From: Geobacteraceae bacterium | GTDB lineage: Bacteria; Desulfobacterota; Desulfuromonadia; Desulfuromonadales; Desulfuromonadaceae | Reading direction: 5' to 3' | Assembly (NCBI GenBank): GCA_020201305.1 | Contig: JAIVHC010000009.1 | Coordinates: 1-12,098, forward strand | Length of the DNA stretch: 12,098 bases | Shown: positions 6,831-12,098 of the stretch, in pieces | Position numbering within the stretch: the stretch's first letter is position 1 | Layout: each line of letters begins with the position of its first letter | Position numbers and translations under genes: made by a program | The notes under the pieces: model-generated | Told to the model about the DNA's origin: nothing | Databases searched by the model: none | The model's input: the letters and a program-made list of their open reading frames with translations, nothing else

Positions 6831-7763
6831 ATGGAAAAAATACAAAAATTTAGCACAGACGCTTACGAACAGATGCTTGAGACGCTTCCAGTAGCCTTGT
6901 TTTTTACAGATGCTGAGGCTCAGATTAATGTTTGGAATAAAGCTATTGCACAAAAATTAGGTGTATCTGCTGCAGATATGCTAGGCCAAACCCTGGCTCA
7001 AGCGGGGTTAACGTCTGAAATATGCGGACAAAAAGCGGAACCTTCTTATGGATGTGTATTGCAGGAATATCTTCAAAATATAAAGCCGAGAGATATCAAC
7101 GGTGACCAACATACCTTCTGCCTGCATATTATAGGAGCGGCTGAGTCTGCCGATTTTACCTGCCAGTTGGTGTACGCGGATTCCGGTTCACTATTGGGGG
7201 TTGTAGGTATAGCTAATGAATTTGAAAAAACGGAGCATTTGCACCCGTGCGCATATGCGGGCTCTTCGGAGTGCGGTTCGAACCTAGAAGGAAATACGTG
7301 CAATGTCCTAGGTACCGCGGCCTTTTATGACGCTCTCAATCGGGACTGGCACCGTTACCAGCGCTATCAGAATATTTTTTCTATTTTGAGTATCGAAATA
7401 GATTACTATTATCACTTTGCAGCGGTTTTAGGTGAAAACCTTGCGAGCAATCTTATAGCCCAGGTAATCACAAATATCGGATCATCCCTGCGCCGCTCAG
7501 ATATCATCGGCCAGGTGGGTGCAAATCGCTTCATTATCCTTCTGTCCAATTCTGATCGTAAATCAGCCCTCAAAGTGGCTCATATGCTGTTAGATAATTT
7601 GCATCAACAAACCTGCGCAGATCTCCCCTTTATTATGAGTGCAAGCATCGGTGCCGTATCCGTTGAAGATAAGCAATCTTTGGACAAGACTCTCGAGCGG
7701 GCAGATAATGCACTGCAACGCTCAATCGAGCTGGGGCGCAACCAGGTTACCTTCTGGGGGTAG
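6831..7763 (+). CDS. PAS domain plus catalytically degenerate GGDEF domain; candidate c-di-GMP receptor
   Basis: A 310-residue protein without signal peptide or membrane segments. The N-terminal PAS domain (about 12-130) starts with a typical YEQMLETLPVALFFTDAEA stretch and carries C65 and C75, matching a cysteine pair I recall in PAS domains of related diguanylate cyclases. A cysteine-bearing linker (C140, C148, C157) leads to a GGDEF fold (about 165-308). Its signature is GANRF (230-234) instead of GGDEF. Other active-site positions are also lost: the usual DID is EID (189-191), the following ND is AA (197-198), and the GD of GHxxGD is AS (205-206). RRSD (221-224) keeps the RxxD inhibitory site exactly five residues before the signature. 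ASIGA (271-275) and the late LGRN (301-304) preserve the fold. It is most likely an enzymatically dead c-di-GMP-binding signalling protein. It has its own promoter, with CGGAGA (6813-6818) a loosely spaced ribosome site. Confidence 0.85.
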   Translation: MEKIQKFSTDAYEQMLETLPVALFFTDAEAQINVWNKAIAQKLGVSAADMLGQTLAQAGLTSEICGQKAEPSYGCVLQEYLQNIKPRDINGDQHTFCLHIIGAAESADFTCQLVYADSGSLLGVVGIANEFEKTEHLHPCAYAGSSECGSNLEGNTCNVLGTAAFYDALNRDWHRYQRYQNIFSILSIEIDYYYHFAAVLGENLASNLIAQVITNIGSSLRRSDIIGQVGANRFIILLSNSDRKSALKVAHMLLDNLHQQTCADLPFIMSASIGAVSVEDKQSLDKTLERADNALQRSIELGRNQVTFWG

Positions 7764-7787
7764 GGTGTTATCCAGCGCAAACGCACG

Positions 7788-7816
7788 TTGACTTTTGTGC
7801 AAATGGATGGTAAAAG
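7788..7816 (+). promoter_or_regulatory. Candidate sigma-70-type promoter of ndk
   Basis: TTGACT (7788-7793), a 17-base spacer and TAAAAG (7811-7816, four of six matches). Predicted start near 7823, giving a leader of about 98 bases that includes two inverted repeats. The -35 hexamer is the same as in the promoter at 6747. Confidence 0.5.
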
Positions 7817-7825
7817 CCCACACCT

Positions 7826-7845
7826 TGGTGCATTGCAACGCACCA
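7826..7845. repeat. Inverted repeat at the start of the ndk leader
   Basis: TGGTGC-attgcaac-GCACCA is a perfect six-base inverted repeat. An overlapping CACC-tt-GGTG (7821-7830) could form an alternative pairing with the left arm. It begins about three bases after the predicted transcription start, so it could be a repressor operator or a 5' stem-loop on the mRNA. Confidence 0.45.
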
Positions 7846-7860
7846 GTTATAAACTTCTCT

Positions 7861-7875
7861 CCCGCTTCTGGCGGG
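7861..7875 (+). promoter_or_regulatory. GC-rich hairpin in the ndk leader
   Basis: CCCGC-ttctg-GCGGG, a five-pair stem with five-base loop (a T-G wobble extends it to 7860-7876). No immediate T-run follows (tctgctatttta), so it is a poor terminator; a structured leader element is as likely. Confidence 0.35.
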
Positions 7876-7920
7876 GTCTGCTATTTTACCAAAATTGATC
7901 ATCGGAAAGGACCATGCTAC

Positions 7921-8334
7921 ATGGAAAAGACATTTGCCATTATAAAGCCCGACGCGTTTGCAGCCGGAAACGCAGGTAAGATTCTGGATCGGATCTACGC
8001 TGAAGGATTCAAGGTTGTAGGACTCAAAAAAATCTATCTCAGCAAGGTTGAAGCTGAAGGGTTCTACTATGTACATAAAGAACGCCCTTTTTTCGCTGAA
8101 CTCACCGACTTTATGAGCAGTGGTCCCTGCGTAGTGATGGCCCTCGAAGCCGAAAATGCAATCATGAAGTGGCGTGACCTGATGGGAGCAACTAATCCTG
8201 CAGACGCAGCAGAAGGCACTTTGCGGCGCGAGTTTGGTACCTCCATAGGAGAAAATGCTACCCACGGCTCTGATGCTCCTGAGACTGCAGCATTCGAGCT
8301 TGGATACTTCTTCTCCGGTATGGAACTGCTGTAA
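7921..8334 (+). CDS. ndk: Nucleoside diphosphate kinase
   Basis: It transfers the gamma phosphate of ATP to nucleoside diphosphates through a phosphohistidine, balancing NTP and dNTP pools in the cytoplasm. The 137-residue product has FAIIKPDA (5-12), the VHKERPFF segment (51-58), MGATNPADA (88-96), and the active-site signature NATHGSDA (112-119) with catalytic H115. The C-terminal YFFSGMELL resembles Geobacter-type Ndk from memory. The frame is open further upstream to 7795, but ATG 7921 gives the standard N terminus MEKTFAIIKP and has AAAGGA (7906-7911) ahead of it. It is bounded by its own candidate promoter and a good terminator, so it is probably mainly monocistronic. Confidence 0.97.
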   Translation: MEKTFAIIKPDAFAAGNAGKILDRIYAEGFKVVGLKKIYLSKVEAEGFYYVHKERPFFAELTDFMSSGPCVVMALEAENAIMKWRDLMGATNPADAAEGTLRREFGTSIGENATHGSDAPETAAFELGYFFSGMELL

Positions 8335-8366
8335 GCAGTAAGCTCAATCATGCTTGAGGATTAAGG

Positions 8367-8397
8367 GCCCTTCGGATACAATCCGTGGGGCTTTTTT
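8367..8397 (+). terminator. Rho-independent terminator after ndk
   Basis: GCCCTTCGGAT-aca-ATCCGTGGGGC forms an 11-position stem with one T-T mismatch and one T-G wobble, followed directly by six T's (8392-8397). It lies 32 bases after the ndk stop and separates ndk from the rlmN group. Confidence 0.85.
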
Positions 8398-8459
8398 AAT
8401 TCCTGCTGTGATGTTTAGCAGCCGAACATTACCCCCACACAGATGGTGAAGTGACAGCA

Positions 8460-9524
8460 ATGGGTGACACGAAAGTAGACTTACGCGGCCTTACCTCCAC
8501 CGACCTGATAGCCTTTTTAGCCGGCTTGGGTAAAGAGCGCTTCCGCAGTAAGCAGCTGATGAGCTGGATGTACAAAAAGAATGTCTCTGATTTCAGTCAG
8601 ATGACTGATTTGTCCAAGGATCTGCGCGCGGAACTGGAACAGCGTGCGTATATTTCAGAATGGACCCCGGAGACCGAAGAGGTAAGTGCGGATGGAACGC
8701 GGAAATACCTCTTTCGCTTAACTGACGACGAGAGCATTGAAACCGTTCTTATTCCCATGGAGAGTGGGCGTTCCACCCTGTGTATCTCCTCCCAGGCGGG
8801 ATGTGCAATGCAGTGTGATTTCTGCCTTACCGGTTCATTCGGGTTGAAGCGCAACCTTACCACGGCGGAAATTGTGAATCAGGTTTGTGCGATACGGCGC
8901 GAACATCACATCCACAACATCGTAGTGATGGGGATGGGAGAACCGTTGCAGAATCTGGATAACATGGTGAGCGCGCTTGAGATCTTCTATGACCCCGCGG
9001 GAATGGATTACAGCTCGCGCAAGATAACCCTTTCAACATGCGGGCTGGTGCCGCAAATGCATGAGTTGGCCCGCCGTATCAACGTAAACCTTGCGGTGTC
9101 TCTCAACGCCTCCAACGACGAAGTACGAAGCCGCCTGATGCCGGTAAACAAGCGCTATCCATTGCGCGACCTTATCCAGGCGTGTCGCGACTTCCCTTTG
9201 CATGGCAAACGCCGCATAACCTTTGAATATATCCTTATACGCGATCTTAACGATTCCATCGCTGATGCACGGCGTCTGGTGAAGTTACTCCACGAGGTAA
9301 AGGCAAAGGTAAATCTCATTCCGTTCAACGAGCACGAGGGATCGATATACAAATGTCCCTCTGAGGAAAATATAAACGCATTTCAGAGCTTTCTGCTTCA
9401 GCGCAACATTGTAGCTATCCGCAGAGCAAGCAAGGGACAGGACATCTCTGCAGCATGCGGTCAACTTAAGGGTAAACTTAAATCTGAATCTCACAACACT
9501 AAAGGTGTGGAAAGGACAGAGTAG
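8460..9524 (+). CDS. rlmN: Dual-specificity 23S rRNA/tRNA adenine-C2 methyltransferase RlmN
   Basis: This radical-SAM enzyme methylates C2 of A2503 in 23S rRNA and of A37 in some tRNAs, helping translation accuracy. The 354-residue product has the radical-SAM cluster motif CAMQCDFC (C115, C119, C122), the SAM-binding GMGEPLQN (158-165), STCG (192-195), and C333 in DISAACGQL, matching the cysteine that forms the protein-RNA crosslink. Each turnover releases 5'-deoxyadenosine. Two starts are possible: GTG 8451 or ATG 8460. GGTGA (8445-8449) is too close to the GTG but suits the ATG, which is preferred. The stop codon directly abuts the mtnP ATG, so the genes are almost certainly one transcript. 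No clear promoter is visible in the 62 bases between the ndk terminator and this start. Confidence 0.97.
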   Translation: MGDTKVDLRGLTSTDLIAFLAGLGKERFRSKQLMSWMYKKNVSDFSQMTDLSKDLRAELEQRAYISEWTPETEEVSADGTRKYLFRLTDDESIETVLIPMESGRSTLCISSQAGCAMQCDFCLTGSFGLKRNLTTAEIVNQVCAIRREHHIHNIVVMGMGEPLQNLDNMVSALEIFYDPAGMDYSSRKITLSTCGLVPQMHELARRINVNLAVSLNASNDEVRSRLMPVNKRYPLRDLIQACRDFPLHGKRRITFEYILIRDLNDSIADARRLVKLLHEVKAKVNLIPFNEHEGSIYKCPSEENINAFQSFLLQRNIVAIRRASKGQDISAACGQLKGKLKSESHNTKGVERTE

Positions 9525-10394
9525 ATGGCGCAACCGGTGATTGGTGTAATTGGCGGGAGTGGTCTGTATGAACTGGAAGGACTGCAGAATGTTGAAGAGA
9601 TACGCCTGCAGACCCCCTTTGGTGAACCTTCGGATGCATATATTACCGGTACTCTGGGCGAGGTAAAGCTGGTTTTTCTGCCGCGTCACGGGCGCGGGCA
9701 TCGCTATCTTCCCTCCGAAGTTCCGTATCGAGCCAACATATACGGCATGAAGATGCTCGGTGTCGAACAGATAATATCAGTTTCCGCTGTGGGGAGCATG
9801 CAGGAAGAGATCGCTCCGGGGCATATTGTCCTGCCTGAGCAGTTTATCGATCGCACCAGCGGAAAGCGGGGCAACACCTTCTTTGGCGCAGGGATCGTCG
9901 GGCATGTGCAGTTTGCCAACCCCATTTGTTCCGATTTGAGTCAGAGCCTCGCTCTTGCTGCTCAAGAAGCGGGTGCGACCGTGCATACAGGAGGAACCTA
10001 TATCTGTATTGAGGGTCCTACTTTCTCAACCCGGGCGGAGTCTAACCTGTTCCGCAGTTGGGGAGTGGATGTTATTGGCATGACCAATCTGCCCGAGGCG
10101 CGTCTGGCGCGCGAGGCTGAGATATGTTACGCCACCGTAGCTCTGGCGACTGACTACGACTGTTGGAATGAGGCCCACGATGATGTATCGGTGGAAGCAG
10201 TGGTAGCTATCATGCAGGAGAATATCGAGATGGCAAAAAAAATTATCGCCGCAGCAGTAAAGATCATAAGTGGTACACGCACCTGCCCATGTGTGAATGC
10301 TGCGCAGCACTGCGTTATGACGGCTCCCGCACAGTTCAATCCCACTACACGGGCAAAACTCGACCTGATTATCGGCAAGTATTTTAAGGAGTAG
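9525..10394 (+). CDS. mtnP: S-methyl-5'-thioadenosine phosphorylase
   Basis: It splits methylthioadenosine with phosphate into adenine and methylthioribose-1-phosphate, the first salvage step for the by-product of polyamine synthesis. Evidence over 289 residues: GVIGGSGLY (7-15), PRHGRGH (53-59) for phosphate, TYICIEGPTFSTRAES (158-173), GMTNLPEARLAREAE (185-199), and ATDYDCW (208-214), whose aspartates D210 and D212 mark preference for 6-aminopurines. The C-terminal tail has CPC (C254, C256), like the CxC disulfide motif of some archaeal relatives. Such enzymes often also accept 5'-deoxyadenosine, the RlmN by-product. ATG follows the rlmN stop with no gap, and AAAGGA within the rlmN end (9511-9516) serves as ribosome site; the next gene begins seven bases after the stop. 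Confidence 0.95.
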   Translation: MAQPVIGVIGGSGLYELEGLQNVEEIRLQTPFGEPSDAYITGTLGEVKLVFLPRHGRGHRYLPSEVPYRANIYGMKMLGVEQIISVSAVGSMQEEIAPGHIVLPEQFIDRTSGKRGNTFFGAGIVGHVQFANPICSDLSQSLALAAQEAGATVHTGGTYICIEGPTFSTRAESNLFRSWGVDVIGMTNLPEARLAREAEICYATVALATDYDCWNEAHDDVSVEAVVAIMQENIEMAKKIIAAAVKIISGTRTCPCVNAAQHCVMTAPAQFNPTTRAKLDLIIGKYFKE

Positions 10395-10401
10395 AGCAGA
10401 T

Positions 10402-11184
10402 ATGAGTATTTTAGCAGTTGGTTCCATGGCTTTTGACAGTGTAGAGACCCCCTTCGGGAAGGCTGAAGAGGTGCTCGGCGGTTCCGCCACCTATTTTTCT
10501 ACTGCAGCGAGCTTTTTTACTCCCGTTGATCTGGTGGCGGTGGTGGGGGAGGATTTTCCTGCTGAGCATATAGAGTTTCTGCAAAAACGCGGGGTCAATA
10601 CAGATGGCATAACCCGAACCTCAGGCAAAACCTTTCGCTGGAAGGGTTCCTACGGTTACGACCTCAACGAAGCCACCACCCTGGATACCCAGCTCAATGT
10701 GCTCGCAGATTTTGACCCGCAGTTGCCAAAGCATTATCGCGATGCTAAATATGTTTTTCTGGGCAACATTGATCCGGAACTACAGCTGAATGTGCTCAAA
10801 CAGGTGGTGCGTCCCGAAGTTGTCGCGTGTGACAGTATGAACTTCTGGATTGAAGGGAAGCCCGATGCGTTACTCGAGACCCTCAAACATGTGGATATCC
10901 TCCTGATTAATGAGGCCGAAGTACGCCAACTGGCGCAGGAGCCCAACATGGTGAAGGCGGCACATAAGGTGTTGGCAATGGGTCCTACCACCCTGGTGGT
11001 CAAACAGGGGGAATACGGGGCGGTAATGTTCACCGCACACAGTGTGTTTTCCGCTCCTGCGTATCCTCTCGAGGCGGTGTTTGACCCAACCGGGGCCGGA
11101 GATTCCTTTGCCGGCGGGTTTATGGGGTATCTGAGCAGTACCCATAATGTTCAGCTACTCACCGAATTTAAAGGGGTGGATTAA
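10402..11184 (+). CDS. PfkB-family (ribokinase-like) kinase with an apparent internal C-terminal deletion
   Basis: Ribokinase-superfamily kinases phosphorylate sugars or nucleosides with ATP; the substrate here is unknown. The 260-residue product has the N-terminal VGSMAFDSVETPFG stretch, the GGSATYF segment (26-32), the NEAEVRQLA region (170-178), and the catalytic signature DPTGAGDSFAGGF (228-240) with base D234. Usual members run to about 300-310 residues. Only about 20 residues follow the signature here; the final LLTEFKGVD (252-260) resembles the extreme C terminus I recall for close homologues (LTHFEDID-like). That suggests about 45 codons were lost in frame near residue 250 (11149-11151), not that the gene ends early. 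The lost helices line the adenine pocket in this fold, so activity may be impaired. The mtnP stop is seven bases upstream and the TPR gene 21 bases downstream. No alternative frame restores the missing part. Confidence 0.82.
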   Translation: MSILAVGSMAFDSVETPFGKAEEVLGGSATYFSTAASFFTPVDLVAVVGEDFPAEHIEFLQKRGVNTDGITRTSGKTFRWKGSYGYDLNEATTLDTQLNVLADFDPQLPKHYRDAKYVFLGNIDPELQLNVLKQVVRPEVVACDSMNFWIEGKPDALLETLKHVDILLINEAEVRQLAQEPNMVKAAHKVLAMGPTTLVVKQGEYGAVMFTAHSVFSAPAYPLEAVFDPTGAGDSFAGGFMGYLSSTHNVQLLTEFKGVD

Positions 11185-11205
11185 CCCCCGGGACTGGAGA
11201 AAACC

Positions 11206-11952
11206 ATGCTCAGAATGATCAGCATCTTAGTTGTTATCTGCTGTGTGTACGGTTGTGCCGCCACGGGTCCGTCCGAAGATGATATGGCCAAATCCCACTA
11301 TCAACTGGCGCAGTCCTACATGGCTATGCGTGACTACACTAGCGCGCTGCAGGAACTCCTCGATGGGGTGCAAATGCAGCCGCGTAATCCAGATATGCAC
11401 AATCTTATAGCGCAGGCATACCAGCATAAGGCGGCATTTGAAAAGGCTGAAATCCATTACCTGCAAGCACTGGAGCTAAAACCTGGGGATCCCTACATCC
11501 AGAACAATCTGGCTGCCCTGTATCTGGATATGCAGCGGTGGAATGACGCTGCAACTTATTTTCGCAAAGCAGCCGATAATCTGGTGTTCAAATATCCGGT
11601 TCGGGCTCTGACGGGATTGGGAGTTGCACATCACCGTGCAGGGGAATATACCCGCGCGGTAATGGCATACAAAGAAGCGCTCAAGCAGTTTCCCGACAAC
11701 ATGACCGTGCTGAGCCTGCTGGGGCAGAGTTACGCCAAAATGGGGAAATTCTCCCTCGCGCAGGAAGTATTTGAGCATGCTCTCGATATAGATCCCCTGG
11801 ATAATGCCTTACGCTTCGAATATGCCCAGACTCTACTCAAACAGGATGAAAATTCCAAGGCGCGGGAAGAGTTTCGTGAGATAGCGAATCGCGAAGATAA
11901 AACCAGGTTAGGTAAAGAAGCGCGTGATTATCTGAAGATGCTTGAGGAGTAG
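11206..11952 (+). CDS. TPR-repeat lipoprotein (PilF/PilW-like)
   Basis: A 248-residue protein with a short lipoprotein signal: hydrophobic residues 5-15, then VYGC with the lipidated cysteine at C17 (tyrosine at -2 is unusual but tolerable). The rest is about six tetratricopeptide repeats from residue 27 to about 232, with typical patterns such as AQSYMAMRDYTSAL (35-48), NNLAALYLDMQRWNDAATYF (100-119) and LLGQSYAKMGKFSLAQEVF (171-189). Single-lipid TPR proteins of this size include PilF/PilW, which stabilise the type IV pilus secretin multimer; general TPR lipoproteins look alike, so no symbol is given. The start has TGGAG (11194-11198) upstream; ATG 11215 is an alternative. It is the last gene of the rlmN-mtnP-kinase unit. 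Confidence 0.88.
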   Translation: MLRMISILVVICCVYGCAATGPSEDDMAKSHYQLAQSYMAMRDYTSALQELLDGVQMQPRNPDMHNLIAQAYQHKAAFEKAEIHYLQALELKPGDPYIQNNLAALYLDMQRWNDAATYFRKAADNLVFKYPVRALTGLGVAHHRAGEYTRAVMAYKEALKQFPDNMTVLSLLGQSYAKMGKFSLAQEVFEHALDIDPLDNALRFEYAQTLLKQDENSKAREEFREIANREDKTRLGKEARDYLKMLEE

Positions 11953-11971
11953 AAAACGCGTGCACATCTAT

Positions 11972-12015
11972 GCTTGAAGTTGAGATTGGAACGGGTAGCG
12001 ATTCTTGACTTCAGC
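11972..12015. repeat. Imperfect inverted repeat after the TPR gene
   Basis: GCTtGAAGTTGAG (11972-11984) pairs with CTTGACTTCAGC (12004-12015), with one bulged T and two G-T wobbles, around a 19-base loop. No T-run follows, so a terminator is unlikely. The right arm contains the candidate -35 box at 12005, so an operator is possible. Confidence 0.3.
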
Positions 12016-12032
12016 ATGACCGGTGCTATTCT
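12005..12032 (+). promoter_or_regulatory. Candidate sigma-70-type promoter at the window end
   Basis: TTGACT (12005-12010), a 16-base spacer and TATTCT (12027-12032, four of six matches). It would drive a gene beyond the window; the 146 bases after the TPR stop contain no convincing coding start. Confidence 0.4.
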
Positions 12033-12098
12033 CTGGATATAGGAACATATGCTCGCATTTGGCAGGTAAAACCAGCCAGCGACAACTCAGTTAACCCC

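Noticed and set aside
8398..8459. SAM-type riboswitch upstream of rlmN-mtnP
   Set aside because: Only 62 bases separate the ndk terminator from rlmN, with just a five-base inverted repeat (8403-8421); no riboswitch core is recognisable.
11142..11206. Frameshift as the cause of the short kinase C terminus
   Set aside because: The other two forward frames here show no family-like residues, and the existing end resembles the normal terminus, so an in-frame deletion fits better.
12049..12069. ATG with an AGGAA-like site near the window end, as a gene start or leader peptide
   Set aside because: It stops after six codons and shows no attenuator-like codon run.
1..12098. Mobile elements, CRISPR arrays, tRNA or rRNA genes
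   Set aside because: I saw no transposase or integrase motifs, spaced direct repeats, tRNA cloverleaf or rRNA segment.

Overview
The window reads as a chromosomal housekeeping segment of a Gram-negative bacterium. Lipid-A-type, murein-amidase and outer-membrane-lipoprotein genes point to a Gram-negative envelope. The Ndk protein, and the order ndk - rlmN - mtnP - pfkB-type kinase - TPR lipoprotein, resemble what I remember of Desulfuromonadales (Geobacter/Pelobacter relatives); this placement is from memory, not a search. I see no insertion sequence, phage gene, CRISPR array, tRNA or rRNA. Coding density is high, no gap exceeds 300 bases, and every intact gene is on the plus strand except the first.

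Layout. 1-506 (minus, cut by the window edge): LpxH-like metallophosphoesterase, divergent from 584-1189, queH (epoxyqueuosine reductase, tRNA modification). A 77-base divergent spacer holds an interrupted inverted repeat and a minus-strand extended -10 promoter almost touching the phosphoesterase ATG. 1238-2983: ClC-family anion transporter with a CBS pair, ending at a weak terminator. 3118-4146: DHH/DHHA1 phosphoesterase. 4237-5304: exported N-acetylmuramoyl-L-alanine amidase. 5432-6741: rph and rdgB, overlapping by 10 bases (RNA 3'-end trimming and nucleotide-pool cleansing). 6831-7763: PAS plus degenerate GGDEF protein behind its own good sigma-70-type promoter. 7921-8334: ndk, with its own promoter, leader inverted repeats and a clear Rho-independent terminator. 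8460-11952: a compact unit of rlmN, mtnP, a PfkB-family kinase and a TPR lipoprotein.

How the genes relate. Nucleotide handling dominates: DHH phosphoesterase, Rph, RdgB, Ndk and MtnP. RlmN consumes S-adenosylmethionine and releases 5'-deoxyadenosine, which MtnP-type phosphorylases can often cleave; the two genes abut exactly, so by-product salvage is a reasonable guess. The envelope genes (phosphoesterase, amidase, lipoprotein) are scattered between them.

Most notable points. (1) The GGDEF domain has lost its catalytic residues (GANRF instead of GGDEF, with further losses) but keeps an RxxD inhibitory-site motif at the right distance, the pattern of a c-di-GMP receptor. (2) The PfkB-family kinase appears to carry an in-frame internal deletion of roughly 45 codons just after its catalytic signature. 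(3) The ClC protein has isoleucine where proton-coupled ClC exchangers have the internal proton glutamate. I see no wholly new multi-gene system.
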